This document shows, piece by piece, positions 53,658-62,280 of a stretch of DNA of 64,000 bases (position 1 is its first letter; every line of letters begins with the position of its first letter). The notes beneath the pieces were generated by a model. It did not search any database. It was not told the DNA's origin and saw only the letters and a list, made by a program, of their open reading frames with translations. Where the stretch lies: assembly GCF_044466355.1 (NCBI RefSeq), contig NZ_JBITMQ010000002.1, forward strand, positions 915,363 to 979,362, given 5' to 3'. This DNA is from Actinophytocola sp044466355. GTDB taxonomy: Bacteria; Actinomycetota; Actinomycetes; Mycobacteriales; Pseudonocardiaceae. The position numbers and the translations under genes are program-made.

Positions 53658-54119
53658 TCACACCTTCGACTGCTCGACGACAGTGGACGGCGGCACGGTC
53701 GCGGCTGCGGCGACGAAGTGCTCGAAAGCGGCCGCGACGGCAGTCCTGGTCCCCTCGTCCAGTCGCCGCATGATGCTCGACAGGATCTGCCGTCGGTCCG
53801 TGTCGACCTGCTCGACGATGCGGCGGCCCTCGGCGGTGGGGGCCAGCAGCGTCTCCCGCTTGTTGAGCGGGTTCCTCGCGCGCTGCAGCAGGCCGAGCGC
53901 GACCAGCTTCTCACCCGCCCTGGTGACGGTGGACGGGTTGATGGCGAGTTCGTGAGCGACCGCGCTCATCGTGACCGGGGTCCTCTCCGCCACCGTCCGC
54001 AGGGTGCGGAACTGCGTCAGTGTGAGCTGCTCCACCACTGACTCGACTGTCGAGTCGGCGATCGCGACCATGGCGCGCAGTACCGCGAGCGCTTCGTCCG
54101 TCCCGTCGTTCGCTGCCAT
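53658..54119 (-). CDS. MarR-family transcriptional regulator
   Basis: 153 residues from ATG 54119; GTG 54131 is an alternative. Winged helix with LTLTQFRTLRTVAERTPVTM, SAVAHELAINPSTVTRAGEK and wing RNPLNKRETLLAPTAEGRRI. A perfect 15-base palindrome of MarR type sits directly upstream of the start, implying autoregulation, and likely control of the molybdoenzyme operon that ends 80 bases upstream on the same strand (inference). Confidence 0.93.
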   Translation of the reverse strand: MAANDGTDEALAVLRAMVAIADSTVESVVEQLTLTQFRTLRTVAERTPVTMSAVAHELAINPSTVTRAGEKLVALGLLQRARNPLNKRETLLAPTAEGRRIVEQVDTDRRQILSSIMRRLDEGTRTAVAAAFEHFVAAAATVPPSTVVEQSKV

Positions 54120-54121
54120 CG

Positions 54122-54136
54122 GTTGCGTCACGCAAC
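54122..54136. promoter_or_regulatory. MarR-type palindromic operator
   Basis: GTTGCGTCACGCAAC: perfect 7+1+7 palindrome, two bases upstream of ATG 54119 of the MarR gene. The TTGC...GCAA ends match the common MarR half-site. Position implies repression at or near the transcription start and a leaderless or very short 5' leader. Confidence 0.7.
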
Positions 54137-54198
54137 TATGGTAAGTCGCTGTTTCGGCGTCGCGGCGCAGGTCAGCCATCGGCATGAACGACTCCTCG

Positions 54199-54681
54199 TC
54201 AGCTGGCGAGGATCTGCGGAGAGTGGACCTTGAGCATGGCGTTTGTCCAGGTGAGCTGACGCAGACTCTGGGGGTGGCACTTCTGAGCCAGCTCGAGCAG
54301 CTCGGTGTCCTTGACAGCCTGCGCACCCTGGGCGACGAGTTCCCAGTCGACCGACAAACCTGCCACCTTGCGGTGGAGTCGCCGCAGGTCGGCCAGCAAC
54401 AGCAGGCCCGGCGGGGCGAGCCGTCCGGTCACGTCGCTGAGCTTCGCGCGAAGCGGCGCGAGCGGACCTGAGGTGTGCGGGACGTCGTCGTCGAGCGACA
54501 ACCCGTATTTCTCTCCGGCCTGGGCAAGGAGGCGGACGTGCTCGCGGGACCACTGGGCGATGTCGCGGGCGACGTGGTGGATCTCGTGTTCGGCGTGGTG
54601 CCGGTCGGCGACCTTGAGCAGGTCGCGGGCCAGGGATTTCTCCGCGCGGTGCAGTTCGCGCACGGCGAGGCCGACCTTCAT
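54199..54681 (-). CDS. helical partner of the molybdopterin oxidoreductase
   Basis: 160 residues; ATG 54681 overlaps the preceding stop by four bases. The N-terminal half is a helical, His/Glu-rich bundle (AVRELHRAEKSLARDLLKVA then ADRHHAEHEIHHVARDIAQW), reminiscent of ferritin-like or hemerythrin-like metal binding. The C-terminal half (DLRRLHRKVAGLSVDWELVA, LLELAQKCHPQSLRQLTWTN) is also helical. No named family, but the coupling makes it a likely subunit or assembly protein. Confidence 0.75.
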   Translation of the reverse strand: MKVGLAVRELHRAEKSLARDLLKVADRHHAEHEIHHVARDIAQWSREHVRLLAQAGEKYGLSLDDDVPHTSGPLAPLRAKLSDVTGRLAPPGLLLLADLRRLHRKVAGLSVDWELVAQGAQAVKDTELLELAQKCHPQSLRQLTWTNAMLKVHSPQILAS

Positions 54682-57119
54682 GTGTTCGCTCCCGTCACGT
54701 GTTCGACAGCGTTGGCCTGTGGGCCGCCCGTGGTGGCCGGTACTCCGGGGGTCACCGGAGCGGACGCGGCCGTCGTGGGGGCGGGTGCCGGGCCCTGGGC
54801 GGCGGCCACGCGATGGATGGCCGCCGCCGCGGTCTTGAACAGGGGCTGCTTGGACACCGGATCCCAGTCGGTGATGGTCAGCTCGTTGGCGGCACGGTCC
54901 TTCTTCGCGCCGGCGGCGTCCCAGTAGCCGTAGTGGAACGGCAAGAACAGCACCCCGTCGCGGATGTCGCTGATCCGGACGCGGGCGCGGACAGTGCCGC
55001 GCGGAGTGGTGAGCTCGGCGACATCACCCTCGCCGATGCCCTTGGCGGAGGCGTCGGCCGGGGACATCTCGACCCACACGTCGGGTGCGGCGTCGCGGAG
55101 CTGGGGCGCGCGGCCGGTCTTGGTGCGGGTGTGGAGGTGGTAGATGGTGCGGCCGGTGATCAGTGCGAACGGGAACTCGTCGCCCGGCGGTTCGTGCGGT
55201 GGCACGTACTCGGCTGCTCTGATGAGGGCCTTGCCGTCGGGATTCTTCGCGCGGTACTCGGTGGGTTCGGCCGGTGCGCCGGTCACCAGGTCGCGGCCGT
55301 AGCTCTCGCAGTAGTCCGGGTCGGCGAAGAACTTCCCGTCGGTGTAGAGGCGTTCGGTCCCGTCCGGGTTCTCCTCGTTGCACGGCCACTGGATGCCACC
55401 GCGTGCCCGGAGCAGGTCGTAGCTCAACCCCGTGTAGTCACAGGGGCGACCTGCCGAGGCCCGCTTCCACGCCTCGAACGCCGACTCGGCGTCGTGCCAG
55501 GCGGGGAACGGTGCGCCGTCCTTGTCCCGGAAGTCCATGCGCCGGGCGTAGTCGAGGAAGATGTCCAGGTCGGCCCATGCGTCACCGGGCGGGTCGACGG
55601 CCTTCTCGGACAGGTGGACGGTGCGGTCGGTGTTGGTGAACGTGCCGATCTTCTCGCCCCACATCGCCGCCGGCAGCACGACGTCGGCGAGCGCGGCGGT
55701 CTCGGTGAGGAACGCGTCCTGCACCACGAGGAACAGGCGGTCCTGCTCGAGGATCGACCGCACGCGCGACAGTTCGGGCAACGACACCGCGGGGTTGGTG
55801 GCCGAGACCCACAGGAAGCGCATGGTGCCGTTCTCGGCGTACCGCAGCATCTGCATGAGGTGGGTCGGCGACGAGTAGTGCGGGATCTGGTTGACCTCGA
55901 GGTTCCACAGCTCGGCCAGTTCCGCGACGTGCGCGTCGTTCGCCCAGTTGCGGAAACCGGTCAGGTCGCCGTCGGCACCGCACTCTCGGGTGTTCTCCGC
56001 GGTGGGCTGGCCGTTCATCTGCAGGACTCCGCAGCCCGGTTTGCCGAGCATGCCGCGGACGAGCACGACGTTGTTCACCTGCACGGCAGCCGCGGACGCC
56101 TGATGGGACTGGTAGAAGCCCTGCAGCACGGTGCACAGGAGGCGCTCCGCGCCCCCGAGCAGCGCGGCGGCGTCACGGATCTGCGCCGCCGGGACACCGC
56201 AGATGGCCGCGACGCGGTCGGGTGGGTAGTCGGCGACCATCTGCTCGAGGTCGCTGAACCCGACCGTGCAGCGCTCGACGAACGCGTGGTCGACCCAGCC
56301 GCCCGCGAGGATCTCGTGCAGCAGGCCGTTCATCAGGGCGAGGTTGGTCCCCGGAAGCGGCGCCAGGTGGATCGTGGCGGCCTTCGCGACCTCGGTCGTC
56401 CTCGGGTCGACGCACAGGAGGCGTGGTGGGTTGGGTCCGGCGAGCCGGTCGAGCATGCGTGCCCAGAGCACGGACTGGGTCTCAGCGGCGTTGTGCCCGA
56501 ACAAGGCGATCACGTCGGCGTGGTCGACGTCGGTGTAGGAGGCGGGCTGACCGTCGCAGGCGAACGACTCCTTGAGCGCGGCCGCGGCGGTCGCGGTGCA
56601 CAGGCGGGTGTTGCCGTCGAGGTGGTTGGTGCCGATCGCACCGTGGGCGATCGCGGCGAGCGTGTAGTACTCCTCGGCGAACAGCTGGCCGCTGGTGTAG
56701 AACCCGAGAGCGCTGGGCCCCTGCTCGGACAGCAGCGCCTTGCTGTGGTCGACGATCCGGGACATGGCCTCGTCCCACGACGCGGGCTCGAGAACACCGC
56801 CCCGGCGGACGAGCGGTGTGGTCAGCCGATCCGGCGCGTGGTTGGCCTGCCAGCCGAACAGGTCCTTGGTGTCCAGTCTGCCGTGGTTCACGCGATCCTC
56901 GGCGCGACCCCGGACCCCGACGATCCGGCCGTCCTTGACCGCGATCTCCATGCCGTCGCCGTTGGAGTGCAGCACGGCCGCGGTCGGCACCCACCTGTCG
57001 ACGTCATCGTCGGTCAGTCCCTCGGCCAGACGTGAGTCGACCCGCACCGGCCACTGCTCGCCCGGTCCATACGGGGTCCGCGTACCCCACGGGTCGGATA
57101 TCGCGTCCCTCTCCGCCAT
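54678..57119 (-). CDS. molybdopterin oxidoreductase lacking the N-terminal [4Fe-4S] ligands
   Basis: 813 residues from ATG 57119. Full DMSO-reductase-family fold: GFYTSGQLFAEEYYTLAAIA, HLDGNTRLCTATAAAALKES (Mo-ligand region), MNGQPTAENTRECGADGDLT, VSATNPAVSLPELSRV and C-terminal MGD-binding domain (ALITGRTIYHLHTRTKTGRA, PFHYGYWDAAGAK). Where nitrate reductase/formate dehydrogenase relatives have C-x2-C-x3-C near residue 48 this protein reads A48-V-L-H51-S-N-G-D55, so no cluster can form there. Cytoplasmic (no Tat signal). Electron donor and substrate unknown. Confidence 0.9.
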   Translation of the reverse strand: MAERDAISDPWGTRTPYGPGEQWPVRVDSRLAEGLTDDDVDRWVPTAAVLHSNGDGMEIAVKDGRIVGVRGRAEDRVNHGRLDTKDLFGWQANHAPDRLTTPLVRRGGVLEPASWDEAMSRIVDHSKALLSEQGPSALGFYTSGQLFAEEYYTLAAIAHGAIGTNHLDGNTRLCTATAAAALKESFACDGQPASYTDVDHADVIALFGHNAAETQSVLWARMLDRLAGPNPPRLLCVDPRTTEVAKAATIHLAPLPGTNLALMNGLLHEILAGGWVDHAFVERCTVGFSDLEQMVADYPPDRVAAICGVPAAQIRDAAALLGGAERLLCTVLQGFYQSHQASAAAVQVNNVVLVRGMLGKPGCGVLQMNGQPTAENTRECGADGDLTGFRNWANDAHVAELAELWNLEVNQIPHYSSPTHLMQMLRYAENGTMRFLWVSATNPAVSLPELSRVRSILEQDRLFLVVQDAFLTETAALADVVLPAAMWGEKIGTFTNTDRTVHLSEKAVDPPGDAWADLDIFLDYARRMDFRDKDGAPFPAWHDAESAFEAWKRASAGRPCDYTGLSYDLLRARGGIQWPCNEENPDGTERLYTDGKFFADPDYCESYGRDLVTGAPAEPTEYRAKNPDGKALIRAAEYVPPHEPPGDEFPFALITGRTIYHLHTRTKTGRAPQLRDAAPDVWVEMSPADASAKGIGEGDVAELTTPRGTVRARVRISDIRDGVLFLPFHYGYWDAAGAKKDRAANELTITDWDPVSKQPLFKTAAAAIHRVAAAQGPAPAPTTAASAPVTPGVPATTGGPQANAVEHVTGANT

Positions 57120-57159
57120 GAGCCCTCCTCACTCGCTCTACATGAGAGCTGATACTTGC

Positions 57160-57276
57160 TGCGAGGGGAGTACTTCCGTAGGGCTCTCCCGGTCAGTACG
57201 GGCATCCCGATCGATGCCTCCGGGAAGCCGCCCCCGTGGGTGAAGGAGACCTCGAACACGTCGCTGTTCGAGGAGG
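57160..57276 (+). ncRNA. yybP-ykoY manganese riboswitch with visible expression platform
   Basis: Conserved elements in order: GCGAGGGGAGTACT (57161-57174), CGGTCAGTACGGG (57190-57202) and GAAGGAGACCTCG (57242-57254). P1 is CGAGG (57162-57166) with CCTCG (57250-57254). The same 3' strand, CCTCGAA (57250-57256), is perfectly complementary to TTCGAGG (57267-57273), which covers the ribosome-binding site GAGGAGG (57270-57276). The two helices are mutually exclusive, so Mn(II) binding should free translation of the terC gene starting at 57282. Confidence 0.82.
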
Positions 57277-57281
57277 TCCTG

Positions 57282-57983
57282 ATGCCCGGCTCGTCTGTTG
57301 CGCTGTCCGCGTCCGTGGAGTCCGTCGGCTCGCCCGGCTTGTGGGTGGTGAGCATCGCGGTCTTGGCGGGACTGCTGGTCGCCGACTTCGTGGTGACGCG
57401 CCGCCCGCATGAGGTGTCGATGCGGGAGGCTGTGGGCTGGTCGGCGTTCTACCTGACCCTGCCCGTGCTCTTCGGGTTCTGGTTGTGGGCGGCTTTCGGT
57501 GGTGGCCAGGCTCTGGAGTTCCTCACTGGCTTCGTGGTGGAGAAGTCCCTGTCGGTGGACAACCTGTTCGTCTTCATGCTGCTGCTCACCGCGTTCGCGG
57601 TGCCGCCCGCGGTGCAGCAACGGGTGCTACTCTACGGCATCGTCGGCGCCCTGGTGCTGCGCGGCGTGTTCATCGCGGCCGGCGCCGCGCTGTTGGCTGC
57701 CGGTACGTGGGCATTCCTCGTGTTCGGGCTGATCCTGTTCGCGTCCGCACTGAAGATCCTGCACCAGGCAGTGACCGGAGCCGAGGCTGTACAGGACACG
57801 TCACGGATGCGGTCGGTGCGTCTGTTGCGCAGGCTGATGCCCGTCACCGTCGGCGTCGTGCGCGACGGCGAACGCCTCTGGGGCACGCGAGCGGCCCGGC
57901 TGACCCTCGCCGCAGGCAACCACGTCGTGTCCCTGCGCGCCGCGAACAGCGAACAGTCCAGCAACCCGACCGACATGGCATAG
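57282..57983 (+). CDS. TerC-family metal exporter-like protein, C-terminally truncated
   Basis: 233 residues from ATG 57282, fixed by GAGGAGG five bases upstream. The N-terminal half is typical TerC (Alx type): GWSAFYLTLPVLFGFWLWAA, GFVVEKSLSVDNLFVFMLLL with the conserved acidic EKSLSVDN, and VFGLILFASALKILHQAVTG. Full-length relatives have about 320 residues and a second half with an ATTDLVFAVDS motif; here RLMPVT is followed by a polar unrelated tail to a stop. No other frame restores it, so the gene is truncated. Function, if any, is Mn(II) export. Confidence 0.85.
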   Translation: MPGSSVALSASVESVGSPGLWVVSIAVLAGLLVADFVVTRRPHEVSMREAVGWSAFYLTLPVLFGFWLWAAFGGGQALEFLTGFVVEKSLSVDNLFVFMLLLTAFAVPPAVQQRVLLYGIVGALVLRGVFIAAGAALLAAGTWAFLVFGLILFASALKILHQAVTGAEAVQDTSRMRSVRLLRRLMPVTVGVVRDGERLWGTRAARLTLAAGNHVVSLRAANSEQSSNPTDMA

Positions 57984-58071
57984 ACAGCGTGGCGCCCACA
58001 ACCGTCGCGACGCCAAACCTGTCGAGCCCAGACCCCGTCCGCTATGTGCCACGAGGTCGCAAGGTGACGCG

Positions 58072-58818
58072 TCAGCTGTGTACCACGACCTCACACTCGT
58101 CGATAGCCCTGGCGAGAATGCTCAAGGCCGCGAGGTACTCAAGTGCCTCTTGCTCGTTCCAATCCGGTCCGGCGTCGTGCGCAGCCGGGTTGCGGATACC
58201 TGCGAAGCAGCCCTCCGCGAACGGCCGGAGCGATCGTTGCCGACTCTGGATCGTCAGGTCCTGATGGTCACCAGGCAGCTTGAGGACCTTCTGTCCTGGC
58301 TGTGGGTTGTTCCGAAACACCCTGTTCATGAGGTCGTTGTCCGAGATGCTTCGATCGCCGACCTTGGTCTGCGTGTGGGCGTTGATCGCCGTGGCAGCGG
58401 CATTCACTGCCATCCTGAAATGCTTGCTCTCCCACAAAGTGCGTGCGGCGTCCCACACCCAAGGGTGAAACTGGTTGGCTGGCAGCGTAGGACCATCTGG
58501 GGCGAGGTTCTCCTCCCACTCCTCCTGGTGCTCCAGGATTCCAAGAGCTCGTTCTACCGCCCGCTGAGCCGACCCCAGGCCCGTCGTCGCGCGATCCACG
58601 TTGAAGTCGGCCAGAGCCGGATCCAAGCGCTTGATGATCTGCTTGACCATCGCGTCCTTGCGCCGGAGTTCCGAGCTGAGTGCGAGCCGCTGTGCTCGAT
58701 CCTGGCTAACCCCGTAGGCCCCACGGGTGTCCGGAACGGGCGGGGTTTGCGCTCGCCGCATCCGGTCGACGAGCTCCAGGTAGCTCTCCAACTGCTGACG
58801 CATCCACTCCCGGTTCAC
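58072..58818 (-). CDS. TIGR02391-family protein
   Basis: 248 residues from GTG 58818. N-terminal helical part (MRQQLESYLELVDRMRRAQT), then the TIGR02391 core: FHPWVWDAARTLWESKHFRM, AVNAAATAINAHTQTKVGDR, SLRPFAEGCFAGIRNPAAHD and ALEYLAALSILARAIDECEV. Family members of unknown function occur in variable genomic regions, often near restriction or defence genes (family knowledge, memory). The R-N-x-x-A-H motif (RNPAAHD) is reminiscent of HEPN-type RNases. Confidence 0.85.
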   Translation of the reverse strand: MNREWMRQQLESYLELVDRMRRAQTPPVPDTRGAYGVSQDRAQRLALSSELRRKDAMVKQIIKRLDPALADFNVDRATTGLGSAQRAVERALGILEHQEEWEENLAPDGPTLPANQFHPWVWDAARTLWESKHFRMAVNAAATAINAHTQTKVGDRSISDNDLMNRVFRNNPQPGQKVLKLPGDHQDLTIQSRQRSLRPFAEGCFAGIRNPAAHDAGPDWNEQEALEYLAALSILARAIDECEVVVHS

Positions 58819-59159
58819 AGCGCCGACCCTAACCCGCCGCCGTCGCCGCGGCTGCCAAGTCTCATCCAGGTCCCTGGGGCAGCAAAAACCCTGCAGCGCG
58901 TCTCGGTCGACCTCGTCGTGATGTCTTCCGGCACGTATGGAGTGCGCGACCACGGAAGTGGATCAACCAGTCGAACTGCGCAGGTCCCGGCCTGCCGCAA
59001 GGCCCACGGCGGCATGATCGTTGGTGGTGGAGGCGGATCAGGAGCCTGTCAAGCGTCACGAAGGCGTAATCGCACGACGGAGGAGAAGTGTTAAACGTCT
59101 CGACCGATCCGCCGCTCCTGAGGTGGTGGGCTCGTAGCGGGCATGAGAGGGTTGCGCGC
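58819..59159. other. divergent intergenic region
   Basis: 341 bases between the TIGR02391 and DUF488 genes; no gene seen. It presumably holds promoters for both. An alternative upstream start for the DUF488 gene (TTG 59088) has no support. Confidence 0.4.
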
Positions 59160-59615
59160 GTGACGACGGCCAGGCAACGAGCAGGTGTGGTCGGCGTCGG
59201 CTACGAGGGTCGGGACGTCGAGCAGTTCGTGGACGAGTTGCTCGCGGCCCGCGTGGACGTCGTGGTCGACGTCCGGCTGACACCGATCTCACGCAAGCGC
59301 GGTTTCAGCAAGAGGGCACTGGCTGAATACCTTGAAGCAGCAGGGATCCGGTACGAACATCTGCGGGCTTTGGGTAACCCGAAGGACAACCGCGCCGCGT
59401 TCTCCGGAGACTCCGACGAACTACACGCTGCTCTGGACCGGTACTCCACGCTGCTCGCAGACGCGGATGCGGCCGCCGCGTTGGACCGTGTCACCGAATT
59501 AGCGGCCAGTGAGCGGGTTGCCGTGTTGTGTTTCGAAGCGCACGACCACCGCTGCCATCGTCAGGTCGTTCTCTCCCGCGTGGACGAACAGCTGCGCACG
59601 TTCGGCGTGTACTAG
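59160..59615 (+). CDS. DUF488 family protein
   Basis: 151 residues from GTG 59160. Conserved features: GVGYEGRDVEQFVDELLAAR, DVRLTPISRKRGFSKRALAE, YEHLRALGNPKDNRAAF and the C-terminal Cys-His motif VLCFEAHDHRCHRQVV. The family is uncharacterised and may bind metal or nucleotide. Its TAG stop is embedded in CTAG, the same four bases that end the convergent gene. Confidence 0.92.
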   Translation: MTTARQRAGVVGVGYEGRDVEQFVDELLAARVDVVVDVRLTPISRKRGFSKRALAEYLEAAGIRYEHLRALGNPKDNRAAFSGDSDELHAALDRYSTLLADADAAAALDRVTELAASERVAVLCFEAHDHRCHRQVVLSRVDEQLRTFGVY

Positions 59616-60442
59616 CGTTTCGGGTAGTACACACCGAGTACACTGAACGTCTGCGGTCGTTTCGCTTGGTTACCAACGTAAAACGCCACCACGTCGTGGT
59701 TACTGGAGCAGACGTCGAGGAACTTCGCCTTCAACGCTGCCGCTACATCCGCAGGACCACCGGGGAGCTTGCGTTGCAGCGCGACGAACTCCCAGTCGAG
59801 GATACCTTGCCGGTGCGTCCTGCAGCTCGGATCGTGACAGCGGTATCGGTACCAACCTTTGAACTGGGGCGCTTCCAACGGTGTTCGGTCCGCGCCGAAC
59901 ATGTCGATCTGACCGACATAGGCGTCGATCTTCGCCTGCTCGTCGGCGGTCCAGCCCGGATGCGGCTCGATGTCGACATCAAGGACTTCCTTCGGCTGTA
60001 TCAGCGCAAGCGACTTCGCTGGAGGATTGTCCCGGACAGCCTGCAACACACCGCACATCGATCCTTCGATGTAGGGCTCGACAATCGGCCGTCTCCGGGC
60101 CCACGGCCGTAGCCAATCCTCCTTCTGGAGACTGCCTACCTCCGGTCGCCAGCTCTCGACACGTGGGTCAGCACGCGCTGGGCGTACGCTGATCGAGACG
60201 ATGTCGTACTTGCTGAACTGCATGCCTGCGTCCAGGTCGCGGAAGTTGATCGGATACAGGCGTACCCATCCCGGTGCGTCGAGGTCCAGCCGGATTCCCG
60301 CGACACAGACGGTCTCGCCGTACCCCGCTGAGGGGTTCGGCGCGGCCTTCACCGTGATGAGGACGCGCATCCGGACCGGTAGGTCGTGCGGTTGCTTGGC
60401 ATCCGGTGCCTGTTCCGGCCCGAACAGCGACGCCTGGCTCAT
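59612..60442 (-). CDS. uncharacterised protein with CxH/CxxH zinc-knuckle-like motif, DUF488 partner
   Basis: 276 residues from ATG 60442 (GTG 60490 possible). Regions: MRVLITVKAAPNPSAGYGET then GIRLDLDAPGWVRLYPINFR (a beta-rich domain), SWRPEVGSLQKEDWLRPWAR, and a Cys/His cluster YRCHDPSCRTHRQGILDWEF. The last part (KAKFLDVCSSNHDVVAFYVG) continues to VLGVYYPKR. I recall this protein being adjacent to DUF488 in other genomes but cannot verify that. The C-x4-C-x2-H-x-Q-x3-D-W-E pattern suggests a metal-bound nucleic-acid-acting enzyme (inference). Confidence 0.8.
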   Translation of the reverse strand: MSQASLFGPEQAPDAKQPHDLPVRMRVLITVKAAPNPSAGYGETVCVAGIRLDLDAPGWVRLYPINFRDLDAGMQFSKYDIVSISVRPARADPRVESWRPEVGSLQKEDWLRPWARRRPIVEPYIEGSMCGVLQAVRDNPPAKSLALIQPKEVLDVDIEPHPGWTADEQAKIDAYVGQIDMFGADRTPLEAPQFKGWYRYRCHDPSCRTHRQGILDWEFVALQRKLPGGPADVAAALKAKFLDVCSSNHDVVAFYVGNQAKRPQTFSVLGVYYPKR

Positions 60443-60549
60443 CCCCCACCGCCTCACGATCCTGAACTCCCCAGTGTGAGAAGTACTCACCAATAAGTCC
60501 AGATCGTCAGGCGCGGAGAGGCGGAGATCCACCCGTTCAGCGGATCTCT

Positions 60550-62053
60550 GGTCACCCCTGGCGGAGGATGCGGCGCACGACGTAGCGGGCGTCGCGACCA
60601 ACACCACGCGGTGTCGCGAAGGCGGAGCTGCGCTGCCATTCCAGCGCCACGAACCCGAGCCCGGAGTGGACGGTTGAGATTCCCTTGAATGCCCCTGTTC
60701 GTCGGGTCGATGTAGGCCTGGCGCGGGACGCGGCCGAAACCGAGGACCGTGGCCGGTCCGAGCAGGGCCTCGCCGCCATGTTCGGCTACGGCACCGAACT
60801 CGTCGCACGCAAACGGGCACACCCCCGGCCGATGTGATCTCCTACTGGCGACGGCACCAGACGTGTCCGCGTCAGCCCGCGCTCGGCGGCAGACGCGTGC
60901 ACGGCGGCGACCAGAGGGCCCAAGGAGACCTTCACGTCGACCGGGACCGCGAGTTTCGGCGACACCAGCCGCTCGCCGTTCACCGGGTGCCGTCCGGCCA
61001 TCAGGCACGCGCCATGTCGTGCTGCGCCGGGGTCTGACGGCGAGGTGAGCATTTTTGAAAGGGTGCACGGGGAGTGATTTCGCGGATGCGAACCGGGGAT
61101 TTAACGCGCGAAAGTATTGTCGACTGATAGAAGAATTGTCGAGTGGTTAATCGGCTGTACGTGAGCCGCGTTGCGTGGCGTGTATCGGACACCCTCCTTC
61201 AGCTCGTCGGATGACGCGTTATTCGAGACGGAGTAATGGGACGTCGTAGAGGTCAGGTTGGCGAACACGGTGCATGTGCGGGTCGCCCCGGAATACGGCA
61301 GTTGCCCAGCTACTCCGGGGACTGCCAGCCGCGCGTGCCGTTGATCAATTAGGTGAGGTCTCCGGTAGATCGGGGCTCCACCCCCACCCGCTCCTGGTCC
61401 GCATGCTCGTGCTGTTCTGCGCCTCCCCGAGATGGGTCTCCGGCGCTGGCGGTGACGGGTTCGCGGGACAGGGCGGCTTGGAGCGTGGACTCGATATCCA
61501 GGTCCTGCTCCGCAAACGTGCGTAGCCGTGTCTTGGCGGGCCGGTCGGTGAGCGTGGCCTGCTGCGCGAGCTGGAACTGCACCGACCGCGGCGGCGTCTT
61601 GCCATGCTGAGCGACGTAGTCCCCGACCAGGTCGTCGTAGATGCTCTCGACTTGCGCGCGGCACCGCGAGAACCCCACGGATCCACACCGCCGGGATGCC
61701 CTCGATTTCCCGCACCGGCCGCTTGCCCGGTGACCGCTCCACCGCAACGAACCGCACACCCAGCTGCTCAACCAGATGCTGCTCCAGCAGCGAGTTGTAA
61801 CGCTCGGACATGCTCACCGCGATCCGGAACGACTGTCGGCTATCGAGCGTGCGCCACTTCCCGTCCTCCCCCAGCACGCGGTTTGCGATCGCCACATGCG
61901 TGTGCAGATGACCGCGAGCTCCGGCACCTTGCCGTCCAGCCCCCAGAGCACCGACACACTCTTCACCGGCGAGAACGTCAGCTCAAACCCCGACACCGGA
62001 AAACCGCGTCCGCCCCAGCCCATCGATGATGAACTGCCGCAATCACTCCGCAT
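60550..62053 (-). pseudogene. fragmented MobF-type (TrwC/TraA) conjugative relaxase
   Basis: Relaxase pieces in different minus-strand frames: VSGFELTFSPVKSVSVLWGL (about 61990-61930), AIANRVLGEDGKWRTLDSRQ and MSERYNSLLEQHLVEQLGVR (61895-61740), PVREIEGIPAVW, then after a frame change RAQVESIYDDLVGDYVAQHG and DIESTLQAALSREPV (to about 61400). Further along, GRHPVNGERLVSPKLAVPVD (about 60985) and another conserved-looking piece near 60660 may belong to the same or a neighbouring mobile gene. The 3H motif end and helicase half are absent. Clearly a decayed mobile element. Confidence 0.75.
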
Positions 62054-62217
62054 TCCGCTTCGACGACTCCGACGTCGACTGGACGACCGTGGTCCGGCTC
62101 GGGCTGGTCTCCGTCGCCGCGGTGGTATTCATCGCGTTGGTGGTCCAGCTGGTCAAATTGGTTCTCGCCGTGCGATCAGCGCTGCGTTTCCGTTCACGAC
62201 TGGGTCGTCGGGGATGA
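62026..62217 (+). CDS. possible small single-helix membrane protein
   Basis: 63 residues from ATG 62026: a polar N-terminus (FRFDDSDVDWTTVVRL), one strong hydrophobic helix (LGLVSVAAVVFIALVVQLVK) and a basic tail (RFRSRLGRRG). Could be an orphan gene of the mobile element; it overlaps the end of the relaxase relic by 28 bases. No family. Confidence 0.35.
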   Translation: MMNCRNHSAFRFDDSDVDWTTVVRLGLVSVAAVVFIALVVQLVKLVLAVRSALRFRSRLGRRG

Positions 62218-62280
62218 TCCCCGAGGAGGAAGTGGATAGCGTCGGTCGAACGTTCATCGGCGGCGGATCTCGAGGTGTTG

